From Populus alba (taxonomy: Eukaryota; Streptophyta; Magnoliopsida; Malpighiales; Salicaceae), in the NCBI RefSeq assembly GCF_005239225.2, contig NC_133288.1:19908169-19972168 (forward strand): 64,000 bases of DNA, given 5' to 3'. Position numbers and translations under genes: made by a program. A model generated the notes under the pieces. The model was not told where the DNA came from and did not search any database. It saw only the letters and a program-made list of their open reading frames with translations. Each line of letters opens with the position of its first letter. Position 1 is the stretch's first letter. Below, piece after piece: positions 46,296-57,621 of the stretch.

Positions 46296-46689
46296 GGTTA
46301 ATAGCAATAGTTGGTGTAGAGACATGAAAACATTATTTTTAAGGTGTTTATTTGTCTCACACAGATATAACAACTTTAGGATAAAACTAAAGCTCTCTAA
46401 ACCTTCAAAAGAATAATAATAAAAAAAAGAAAAAAAATACATTTGTTTTTGTATATGTTTTATCTGTGTAGTAACAAGTTTATTAAACTTGAAATAATTA
46501 TAATTTAAATTAAATTGAATAATTCTTACGGTGTTTTATCGCAACAATTATAAAAGTTAAAATTAATTTTAAAAAAAAATTCAATTAATCTATTGATATT
46601 ATATTTCAAGTTTCAAGTATAATTTTATGATATTATAAATGTTTTTGCAGGCGGACGTTCCGAGGCGAAAGAACAAGTACAAGTTAACA

Positions 46690-46860
46690 CAGTAGTGTTG
46701 CTTTTTAAATAGCTTTCGTGTCGAAATATATATCAATGATTTTTTTTATTTTTTAAAAATTATTTTTGACATCAGCATATCAAAATGATTAAAAAGTACA
46801 AACCAAATTTAATTTTAATAAAAAACAAATTTAAATTTAAACAAAACACAGTACTTTTGC
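46690..46860 (+). repeat. Foldback MITE copy
   Basis: GTAGTGTTGCTTTTTAAATA followed by core TTTTTGACATCAGCATATCA. Confidence 0.6.
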
Positions 46861-47370
46861 GATCGAGGACAAGTAATAACCAGGAGGAAAAGATCTTTAG
46901 AAAAGCATTTACGTGCGACTGTGCGAGAACGAGTCAAAAACCCAAGGGAAAAAAGGGTCGAAGTTTTCAGATCATTTACTTCAATTTGTTTGGAGGATAG
47001 TTCGAGGACATCATGCATGGGGGACCCCAGAGAACCTGCTATGTTCAGCCCTATTTGGACACCGCGTGCACATGTCCATGAAGCATTCATTTATGATGGG
47101 TCCTCCGAGAGGTAAGGGAAAGAGCTCCATCTTTACTGCACTGGTCGATCATCATGATTTTTAAATATTTCTTTGTTGAAAGAGAAGCCTCGGCTTTAAG
47201 CTCTGTTAAAGGATCGAATAGTTATCCCGTCGGAGATACAGTTTCGTGCTCCCTTATCCCTTTAAGGTCTAATTAATGGAGGCAGTTGCAATTCAATTGC
47301 TAATTAAGAAGCGTAAAAACCATCCCGTAAATGATCTAATAATAAAAATTTGGGATTAAAAGATTTGTTT
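46861..47370. other. Unclassified GC-richer block
   Basis: Several overlapping short frames on both strands (64-91 codons), none recognisable. Probably a fragment of a larger repeat or an old gene relic. Confidence 0.3.
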
Positions 47371-47374
47371 TTTT

Positions 47375-47515
47375 GTAGTTTTATATTTAAGTTCATCTAG
47401 TCGCTAATATAATAGCTATTAAAACTTACAAAATCGTTAATTTTAAAGTTTGTAGAACTAGTTGACGAATATTCACAAAGTTAAGCCTGGAGATCTATAT
47501 TAATAAAAAAAAATA
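47375..47515 (+). mobile_element. Decayed SINE-like copy
   Basis: The 3' part reads TTTTAAAGTTTGTAGAACTA, then GTTGACGAATATTCACAAAG and TATATTAATAAAAAAAAA, matching the 5604-5765 copy. Confidence 0.5.
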
Positions 47516-47759
47516 CATAAGTAGTCGGAAACGTTATGAAATATCTCTTGACACATGATCTATTATATATAAGAATTATTAATCTTAAAATTACAAATAA
47601 TCATATTGTTTTATATTAATTTTATGTTAAGATTGGAAGTTTAGATGAAGGGAATGATTATAAGTTATATTAAATAGCTATAATTATATTATACGCATTG
47701 AATTGTTTTGAATTGCTGCCATTGCTAGAGCTCCGTCCTCTCACATAGTTGGAAGAATG

Positions 47760-47892
47760 CGATATAATTTTAAGTTTAAGTCATGTAATTTTTAATATAA
47801 TAATTATTAAAAATTTATATATTTATTAACTTTAAAACTCATAAAATTAATTAAATTACATATAAATTAATCCAAACATCTATATTAATTAA
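47760..47892 (+). mobile_element. Decayed SINE-like copy
   Basis: It ends AAACTCATAAAATTAATTAA, then TCCAAACATCTATATTAATT and an A-rich tail. Confidence 0.5.
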
Positions 47893-48300
47893 AAATAAAT
47901 GCAACACGGTTTGATTAGTTGCCTGACTTCTGTCCACGAATCACATGATCTAAAAAAAGGACACAAGGATAACTTACTATGATAGAACTCTTCCGCATAT
48001 AATTTTCCAAGTATTGAAGGAATTCTCACTTGATCTGTCGGCATTTATTTTTGAGATATGAAAAATTATTTAAATTTAAAGATCATGATTATTTTTATAC
48101 CGAAATTATAATACTTTTCAGATACAACAGCTATATCTCTCTGACACATAGTATACAAGGGGTATAATATCACGGGACCACGCTCTGAGATCTTTTTACA
48201 ATTTAACTTTAATCTGGGATATATTTTTTCACGTATCATTATCCTTGCAAAATTTACAATCTGTATTTTTCGCACAGGAGAAAACGAAAAGGTCTTGTGG
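47893..48300. other. Spacer
   Basis: No ORF of interest and no repeat recognised. Confidence 0.35.
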
Positions 48301-48490
48301 TACATATTTTTTTAAAAAATGTTTTTTTGAAAAATTTACTATTTTTTAATTTTAAATTAATATTTTTTGATATTTTTAGAAATTATTTTGATGGACTAAT
48401 ATAAATAATATTTAAAAAAAATAAAAAATATTATTTTAATATATTTTTAAATAAAAATATACTTTAAAAAATAATTTTATCCATTTCCAA
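48300..48490 (-). repeat. Foldback MITE copy
   Basis: Core AAATTATTTTGATGGACTAA, then TATTTTAATATATTTTTAAA. Confidence 0.6.
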
Positions 48491-49155
48491 ACAACTTAAC
48501 TTACGGTATCATTTTTTTTGTTCCATCCGTAGTCGCAGTAGCATGCGTAGGTGGCCCCACTGAAAGTAACGGTTGGAGATATTTGTGGACTGTCCCTTTG
48601 AGACGTACACTTCCCCTGCACAAACCCAATCAGATCAATCTATAATTTGAGTTTATTAAAGACAAATCAACCAAAAAAAAAAAACCCGTTTTCTTGGTTA
48701 AAATGATGTTTCCATGTTATTTCTTAAAAAATTATATAGATTTCAATCTTAAACCAAATCAACTAAGGTCGAGTTAAATTAAAATGATTTTTTTATAAAT
48801 GATTTTTAAAAAATTAAAATAATATTATTTCAAATCAGATCAATTTATTAAATTCTCGTCTTAAATCTTGGACCGAGTCAACCCATGTCCGAGTAAAGTT
48901 GTAACCGACTATAACGAAAAAAAAAAGTGTTAAAGCCCACTCGACTCCACTGAGATACAAACTCAGTCCCAGTACAGAATGGTGGGCTCCACTCGGGGTA
49001 GTGTCCTTTCACTTTATTATGGTGTGTTACTGATTACTGTGAAAGGACTGACTGACCCAAAACTTTGGGCCCATTATTTCGGCGACCCCTTGTTTTTACA
49101 AGTTGATCGCGGTACAGGAATGTTCTACATATAATATTTTATAAAAATTCAATTC

Positions 49156-49190
<35 letters not shown>

Positions 49191-49554
49191 TTGATATCAA
49201 AAATAAATTTTAAAAATATATAATTTTAATATTTTTTTTAAAAAAATAAACTTTGAAAACCGCTACTAATGTTCCAAAACCCCTTAACATGAACTGATTA
49301 CTTTCGGGACCTTGCCAAACAAAGTAAATTTCCTGACATAATGACAATATTGTTAAGTGTTATTTACTGTGTTTAATAATTAGATGCATGAATGTTATTT
49401 TTGTAAAATTATTTTTTTAATTTAAAATATATTAAAATAAAATACTTCTATATTTTTAAAAAAATTAATATTCTTACTCAAAGGACAGTTTAAAAAACAA
49501 AGGAAAAAGAAAAGGGTAAAATATCAACAACAATCTGTGCCGAGTTTTATTGTT
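48491..49554. other. Spacer with TA microsatellite and partial foldback copies
   Basis: A (TA)n run lies at 49160-49187. Partial foldback sequence follows at about 49188-49260 and 49380-49460. No gene is seen. Confidence 0.45.
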
Positions 49555-49700
49555 TATTTGTGTTTTTAGATTAATTTAGGTGTTTGGATTGGTTTTATAC
49601 TTGATTAATTTTACAGGTTTTAAAATTAATAATTTTGTAAGCTTTCTGGTGGCTCTAAAATTTACAAAAACTAGAATAGGTGACCTTTAAAAAAATAAAT
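49555..49700 (-). mobile_element. Decayed SINE-like copy, inverted
   Basis: On the - strand: CCTGTAAAATTAATCAAGTA, then AAACCAATCCAAACACCTAA, matching the 3' part of the family. Confidence 0.5.
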
Positions 49701-49769
49701 TTAGAACTTGTATAGTTAAATTACATCATTTATAATTTTTATTGTTCTAAAGATTTTTACTTGTATGAG

Positions 49770-49955
49770 AGTGTAGTTGCTTTTAAAAGTGCTTTTTACT
49801 TATAAATATATTAAAATAATATTTTTTTTATTTTTAAAAAATTATTTTTGATATTAGCGCGTCAAAATGATTTAAAAATAAAAACATTAAAAAATTATTA
49901 ATTTAAAATAAATAAATAATTTTAATTTTTTTAAAAAATACAAAAACAAATAATA
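49770..49955 (+). repeat. Foldback MITE copy
   Basis: GTAGTTGCTTTTAAAAGTGC at the left, core TTTTTGATATTAGCGCGTCA, right end AAAACAAATAATACCATA. Confidence 0.65.
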
Positions 49956-52140
49956 CCATACGTAGTTTTTAAGTGCGAGGGTGGGTCCCTGAAATGGTTA
50001 AGAAATGATGATTGTGAAAGGACCCGCTGTCGAGTTACGTCACTGGAACGTGGGCTCTCTAGCTAAAGGTTCTGCATCTGTGAGAGATGGACAAGAGACG
50101 TGAGCCCTCTAGTTAGCTCTCCCCAAAAATTTATTAGCTCTGTTTGCTAGCCGTTGGATCAACCCTGATGAAGAGTTTGGATAACATAAGATAATGTTGA
50201 GTACTCCAGTTGCCAAGTTCTGTATGCCTAATTCGCATACCATCCCTAATTTGGATATTTGTTTGTGTCAGTTCAACAAACAAGTCCCGTGCAAGAAATT
50301 TTATCAAATTTATACTGTTTTCTCTTCGGTTGATCCCAAAATTGTAAGCAAATTGTGATAATTAATACGGCAACGTTTGATAATGCAGAGTGCACGGTGA
50401 TTTTATGAAGATATTACCGTCTAAACAAATATCAAATTAATGTATTTTAATATTTTTTTTTATAGTCTTAACATTTTCATATCACAACCATCTAAAATAT
50501 TTTTATAGAGAATCACGGGTGAATAACATCGTAAGAACATGTCTTTGAAGGGGATAAACAACCGGAAACAGCTACCAATACCTTAAAAATTACTTTAAAA
50601 AACAAATACTTTGTTTTATAACTGGAATTATCTAAAAAACAATTAAAAAAAACCGCGCAGTGAAAAGTTAAATAGCGTGCCGGTTATTATTGATTTATCG
50701 TCATGTCCTTTTAAAACATTTATTTGCAGTAAAAGCACAGACCGTGAACTCATTTCTTAATTTTCCACAAAAGATGCCTGTTTTTAGTTGACAACAGCCA
50801 CAATCAGCCTCCTATGGAGATAGGCCAAACCTAAGAGGAGTCTCCCTCACGACTTTATTTACGAAGCTAATTTCTTCAGTACCGTCGGCCTCCTCTGGCA
50901 GCATTTCTCTATCGGGCAGCTTCTTCTCGGCACGCACAGGCACGTCCCTTTCTTCTAGCCAATCACCTTAAGCTAGGGAGGAGGTTCGGGGTTTAGATAC
51001 ACGTGGCAGTACCATTTTGGGAGCTGAATTATTGAAGGGTCCTCCTTTTCGTCTCCTTGCTTAGATTTAAAGGCTAAGCGACCCCACTACCAAGTGGAGG
51101 TGTCTTTCATGGTGTTAAGTGTCAAAACGTGTATGATGCAATCATATACTATTTTGTCAGAACAATAAATATATTTCTGTTTCGGCAAAATTGTGTGTCT
51201 AAAAATAATTGGAAGCTTGACCGAGGCATCGTGGGCATCTCCTCTCTCTCTTCCTCTCTCTCTAAGCATTAGCTTTCAATCATATACAGGAGTAGACTAG
51301 GTACTTCTTGTGATACGCGGCGTATGAGAACATAATTCACTTTTTAATTTATTTTCACTCAAAACATCTACATCATTTAAAAACTTTATAATTAACTTCA
51401 AAAACACTTAAAAAATAACTAAATTAAAAAATCAAAATAAATCTTTATATACTTTTTCAGCCTTGTCCTATCATCACCAAACTCTTTTTAAATAAAACTC
51501 ATTATTAAATAAAACTCATTAATACAAAAAATAATGAGTTTTATTGTTAAAAAATTGATAAACTGAACATACACTCTCTCCCTTTTTTTTAACTTAAAAA
51601 TAAAAATACTAAGAAAATAAATTTTAAAAACATGATTAAAATAAAAAATCTATTAGGGTGAATGAAGAAAAATGAAAGTACAAGGTTGAAAAAGAAGCTT
51701 TTTTCTAGATCTTAGATTGACTATGATTTTTATTTTGTTTTACACTTTGATTTGTTTTTCCCTATTGTTGAAATTTTTTCTTTCCCTAAAATTTTTTGAC
51801 AAATTGGCCATGAAATTAGATGTAAGAGATTGAAAAAAAATGAAGGATAAAAATGTAAAGAAATCTAACTACTATGAATTACTACAGTATTTTAGCCAAT
51901 CATTTTAGTATATTTTGTAATAATTGTTGTTGATCAGGCCAAATGTTTTTAAAATATAAAAAACAAATTTTCAAGTGTTATTAGTATGTTTTTCAACAAA
52001 AGAAATTAATTAATATTTTAAATTTAATGTATACATTTAATAAAAATAGTTTGAGAATTATACTCATTAAAAAATGTTAAAAAGAGATCTCACTGCTAAG
52101 TAAATATTAGGTTGTGAAGTTGAGAAACGAGCACAAAAAA
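49956..52140. other. Gene-free spacer
   Basis: About 49970-51300 is moderately GC-rich with a repeated phrase ACGTGGGCTCTCTAGCTA / ACGTGAGCCCTCTAGTTA near 50047 and 50098. A TC run lies near 51240-51263. No ORF above 60 codons is recognisable. Beyond 51320 the sequence is AT-rich. Confidence 0.4.
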
Positions 52141-55100
52141 AACATATATATATATATATATACCCTTTGATTTTTTTAACTTAATTAAAGACATTAATAT
52201 TTTTTATAAGAAGAATAATAATTCTATTAAAATAAAACAATTTTTTTTTAGTAAAGTTCTTTCTATTTTTATTAATATCTTTGATTTAGCATTTTTTTTT
52301 CTATTTTATTTATTTAATGTAAACCAAAAGCATTCCTAAGATATACCTAAAAATAAGGCTAATTTTAAATAAATATATATATAAAAAATTTCTAACTAAA
52401 ACCTTTTCGTCTCGTCAATGTGTTTTTTTATTAAAAAAAAATCACTAGAATATTTGTTTCTTACAGAATTTTGTATCATTTTCCCAAGTTTCAATTCTTA
52501 AAAACTAATACCCTCGTAATTTTAGCACAATTATATTAAAAAATATAATGGTTAATTTTTCATTTACTTTATTATTGTAAAAATTACATTTTATATCCTA
52601 AGTGAACCTAAATTTTTAAGTTAAAAAAAAATCCTTGTATATATAGTATATCAAAACCAATACAAACAACATATGAAGTTTAATAAAATTTCTTTCTCTT
52701 CTTTATACATATCCTTTCTATAAATACAAAATCAACCAAATCAAAACCTTTATTTCGATGGATTATTTATTGAGAAAGGCTTCAACATGTACTAGTAAAA
52801 TCAATCTTTGCATTGGCGATTGTATCTTCATAACTGGGTTTTGAACTCTCTTAAACAACCACTAGAAAGAGGAATTGTTGCGACCATCGTCAACAACCAC
52901 TCCGCCACTTCTTTTCTATAAATACAATCCTTGATCATGGTGTAAAAAGTTCATCATTTTCACATCATTTGTACTTTTTTTATTACATCAAGATAGAGAG
53001 GGTAAGATCTTGCATTGGTGTGAGATTGATAAGAGTATGACGAGATGAATTTTTTTATTTGAGATCAACCAATCTCTTTTGGATGAAAAAAGATGGGTGG
53101 AAAGGGGAATAAAGAAGGGAGGGCTAGGTTTTTTTTTTTTTTTTTTAAAGAAAATTGATGGAACAATTGTAGTATTTAATATAAAGGTTTTTTTAAGTTA
53201 CTAATTAAAATGTAATGACACTTATGTGATATTCTGTTGATTTTTTTTTTATATTATATGTAAAATGTTATTAACTTGTATTAAGGGTGTAATTTTATAA
53301 AATAACAAAAAAAAAAGATGGATAAATTATAAAAGACTCGATGTAAGTAATTCAAAATAAAATAATAATATAATACCCGAGTGATGTCTCAAGAAATTCT
53401 TTTAAAATTCTATTAAACGTAGCTTATATGGTTATCTTTTTAAATTTCTTGACTTGAATTATTTCAAATACTAGGTTTTAAATTCAAACATATAGGAGTT
53501 TTCTTCGATATAGTCTATTTAATTTGATAGGTTTATAAACACATAAAATATTGATAAAAATATGGTTTGATTTAATTCTTTTTCAAATATTAAATTATTT
53601 AATTTCTCGAAAATTAAATATAAACTACTAGAAAAAAAGAAGAAGAAGGCAACATGCTTGCGTGGAAGTGACCCATTTCAAAATAAGCCAAGTAAGCCGA
53701 GACACATGGGCCTACTAGCTTAGTCACATCATTCACCCTTTTATTTTCAAAACAAACATATATCATTGCATGCCTAGAATTCAGGCGGGCATAAAGGTAG
53801 CTGGAAAATAATGCAAATGTATTTTTGGAATAAAAATTTATTTTTTAATTTATTTTCATCTAAAAATACACAAAAAACATTTTTATAACCTAAGATAAAT
53901 CAAATTCTCAACTCAAAAAGCTCCCAAATTGGTTAAAAAAATACGATCAAATCGAAAAGAACTCTTTCTCAATCCTGATTTATATTTTCAGCGACATGAA
54001 AACCTAAAAACATTTTATTAACACAAGAGAAATATTTTGACACCAGATTTAACTATTTTTATTAATAGAATTAGACTAACTAATATCTTCACTGTTTTCA
54101 GCGATTTCCTCTCATTTCTAAGACCGAATAAAGTATGCTTAAAATGAAATGAACTAAATCTTATAAAAGTTAAAAGATATAAATCGCACAAATTGAAAGT
54201 CTAAATTAAAAAAAAACATTAAAACAAATTCTTTTTAAAAGGGATGTTATTTTTACTCAATGTTATTTTTTTCTTTTTATTTTTAATTTTTCATAAAAAT
54301 CAAAACCACCAACAACCAATCTAATGTTGGGAAGTTTTTTTTAAAGATTATGATAAGCAATCGATGAACAAATCACCAAATTGAATCACCTAACAATTAA
54401 TGACTATATAAAAAAAATATATTTTTTTCAAATAAAGGTCTGTCATTTCACCTTGCAATTTTAGACCCCACTTTTAATTTTTTGTAAAAAAAATAAATTT
54501 TTTTTTTTTCAAAAGTAAGAACTGATTAAATGTCAAAGATTTTTTTTAAGATGATAAAACATAAAAGAAAACAACATGAAAGAATCTATGAAGCCTAATC
54601 AGCAAAATATGAAACCAATGAATTAAAAAAATTAACAACCCGAGTAAAAAAAAAATTAAATGATAAAAAATAAAAACAATAAGTAAATCCAGCAATGTTT
54701 TCATTCAAGAGCCGCAATAAAACATTAAGGCCTTTTACGTTCTTTTGTAAATGAGAATGGCTTTGCACCAGGTAGGATGGAGTGAAAAAATGTACTAGTT
54801 TCTCTGTTTTTAACAAATAAATTAGAAATTAATCCTTCTAGTTTTTAATAATAAACTAAGTAGTTCATCTTGTTTTAAAAACAAATTAATTAGTTAAATG
54901 ACCAGTGTTTATTATTTTTAATTTAATATTACTTTATTGAAAAATGAGATCAATTTTCTCTTATTTTTAGTTTTTCCTTTTCTTTTCTATTCTTGAAATA
55001 AAATACAACACTAAATTAAATTTAAGTCTTTTTCAAATTGACTTTAAAACAACGATTAATTACCATTGTTATAAAACAAACTCGTATTTTATCTTCACTA

Positions 55101-55190
55101 CCTGTTTTTTAATAATGAAAGACAATTTAAAAAAAGAGAGTTGGTCGCTCGAACTATAAGTCTTAAAACTAGAAAAAAATAAGCTTACTC
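52141..55190. other. AT-rich gene-free spacer
   Basis: A TA run lies at 52143-52162; poly-T occurs at about 53129-53146. Long A/T stretches carry no supported ORF. Confidence 0.45.
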
Positions 55191-55199
55191 TTTAATTGA

Positions 55200-55515
55200 A
55201 TCAAAATTTTAATCCGAACTCGATTCTAGAATCGTCAATGATTGATGAACCTGCAGATCCATTTACAACTCCTATTGAAATATTGCCCGAATGGTATTTC
55301 TTTCCCGTATTTCAAATACTTTGTACAATACCCAATAAGTTATTGGGTGTTCTTTTAATGATTTCAGTACCTGCGAGATTATTAACAGTATTCTTTTTAG
55401 AGAATATTAATAAATTTCAAAATCTATTTTGTTGTATGGTCGTGACAACTGTTTTTTTGATTGGTATTGTAGTGACCCTTGTGTTTGGTATTGGAGCAAC
55501 ATTACCTATTAATAT
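55200..55515 (+). pseudogene. petD: Nuclear copy of the chloroplast petD 3' part (NUPT)
   Basis: Translation gives [40 protein letters not shown] and GIGATLPI, clearly the C-terminal part of cytochrome b6-f complex subunit IV. Compared with the plastid protein from memory, changes include G to D, A to T, V to I, G to R, R to C and P to L, nearly all C-to-T or G-to-A. Similarity stops before the native C-terminal DKSLTLGLF. The first part of petD is missing. The frame is still open, running on into unrelated sequence to 55600. It is a decayed transfer from the plastid, not a working gene; it lacks a transit peptide and promoter. Confidence 0.93.
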
Positions 55516-55594
55516 ATTATGTAAAAACAAAAAGATTAATATATATTTTTTACCTGTTTCAAGCCTAAACAAGTTTGTGAGAGTAATAGTTATT

Positions 55595-55725
55595 TTTTAA
55601 AATATTTTTTATTTAAAAATATACTTAAATAATATATATTTTTAAAATTTATTTTTAATATTAAAATATTAAAATAATCTGAAAAAATAAAAAAAATTAA
55701 TTTTTTAAAAAATATTTTTGAAACA
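55595..55725 (+). repeat. Foldback repeat copy
   Basis: TATTTTTTATTTAAAAATAT followed by TTTTTAATATTAAAATATTA directly after the petD fragment. Confidence 0.5.
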
Positions 55726-57620
55726 TGCCAAGTGGCATGATGAAAGAGTGCAAAATACAAACTAGGTGCTGCCTTGATAAGGCGACAATAGGATGGGAGG
55801 AGGATAAATAAACCATGTTTTGACCATTGAAAAAGTAAGGTAAATAGATTGACATTATTGTTGAAGGTTGGAGGAAAAGACAAGTGATTAAGACTTAATT
55901 ACTAGCTTGGGCCCCTCCCTAATTATGTCACGGACACGACGGGACATCCAAGACGTGGATGATAGTTACACCCAAATTAGGAAAAGGGTGAAAGAATATT
56001 AGATGGATGGGACTCGAGAGAGGAGGAGGGTACGGCCCCACGCAATGCCCACATATTTTTTTCTTTTTCTTTATCGGCCTAAATAGCGACTGCATTACCT
56101 CACCACTGTTGGAGTGAAAAGCCAGCCTCTGTTTTCTCATGGCACGGATCTTTTTTTTTTTTTTTTCTTTTTCAATTATAAATGATAATTTAATCCTCAA
56201 ATGATACATTTTTTTAATATTTATTTTCAATTATTTTGACAATAAATATAAAACAATCTGACAGTACCCATCCTTTTGTTCAATGGAAGAGTCAACAAGG
56301 TTACATTGAGAATTATCTCCTCGAGTTTTTTTTTTTTTTTTATATATAGAATTGTTTTTTTTTTTTTTTTTTTATATATAGATAATTAATAAAGTATAAA
56401 TATCTCCTCGAGACTCGAGCATTGCTTGATTGAAACTGGAATGCAAACGTAGTTTTTTTTTTTTTTTTTTCAAGAGTGAACTTGAAAAAAACAAAGATTT
56501 CCATTAAAGCTTACACTAGAAATCAAGTTACAATTTTTTTTCTTTGATAGTATTATAGAAAATAAATTGAGAAATAACAGGATTTGAGCGATTAACTTTT
56601 TAAAATAACATGATTTTATTTTTATCAAATATTTTTTTGATATTTAAAAAATATTAAAAATAATTTTTTCTCCTATTGTATCCTGTCCTGCAACACAATT
56701 CATATGATTTAAAATGCACTATTGTTGTTCTACTTAACATGTTTTGTATTTTAATATATTTTCAAACAATATTACCCAAATTAAAGCATCATATGTAGTA
56801 ATATATTATCTTCTATATAAATATACTAGTAATTTATTAGTTTCTAATAAAATTACATGTTTTATATTATATTATTAATATGTATAGATAAAAGTAATAA
56901 AGTGATATACCATTTTAATTCGATTCCTTAATATGAAGTGTTTTCCGGTTTAAAGTGAAAAATACTTTCTTTCATCTAAAATTTAAGTTTTTCTTACAAA
57001 AATAATAAATTTGGCGAACCAGTTTTTAAAAATGCAACACATGAAATAAATTAGAAAAATACTTTTTTAAAAAAGAATTTTCAATAAACAAATAAAAATA
57101 GCCTGAGGGCACATTTAGGCTAGTGAGAGTAGATATAAAATTGTTCCATTTCCTGCAGGAGCCCAGTCGGTATACATCACAGCCCATGAAATTCGAGACC
57201 GGCCTGGAGGAGACATTCATTTGCTAACGGAAAGATTGCACATCGCCACCAGAGGTAAATTTTTCTGAACATTTTAACATTTTCCTGCGGGTTCAAACTC
57301 TGGAACATCCAATGATTCATTCACAAAAGTCGAGTTCAACACAGAAAAGAGCGTGTCTTTCACTCTTAAACATTTCGAGGTCAAATCAATAGAGAAAAGG
57401 GCAAAGAGTAGCTGTCGTTTACAACTCCCTCTGCATGGTCGCAAGAAAGTGCGGTGCATTCATTTTATTGTACAATAAACACATTTTTTTTTTTCTTTTT
57501 GAGAATGTTGTACAGTAAATAGCTGAAGTTGTACAAGAAACTGAGCTACAAAATCGTTCCAGCATGGATACCTCACAAGAATTTGCTAGGTAGCAAGATT
57601 GTTACCGATGTTGAGATCCT
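55726..57620. other. Spacer and 3' side of the TRM82 gene
   Basis: It contains long T tracts near 56150, 56325, 56351 and 56455, and AT-rich sequence. About 57100-57620 is more balanced and may hold the TRM82 3' UTR. No gene is supported. Confidence 0.4.
56314..56412 (-). mobile_element. Small insertion with poly-A tract flanked by a 12-bp direct repeat
   Basis: TATCTCCTCGAG occurs at 56314-56325 and 56401-56412. Between them, read on the - strand, are 75 bases ending in a long A tract next to one copy of the repeat, with an internal second A tract preceded by the same CTATATATA. This fits a retroposed fragment. Confidence 0.5.
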
Positions 57621-57621
57621 G

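Noticed and set aside
46815..47164. Overlapping frames of 64-91 codons on both strands
   Set aside because: Mutually exclusive frames without domain features; likely repeat debris.
55200..55600. Functional nuclear petD gene
   Set aside because: Only the 3' part is present, with no transit peptide, altered conserved residues and an unrelated C-terminus.
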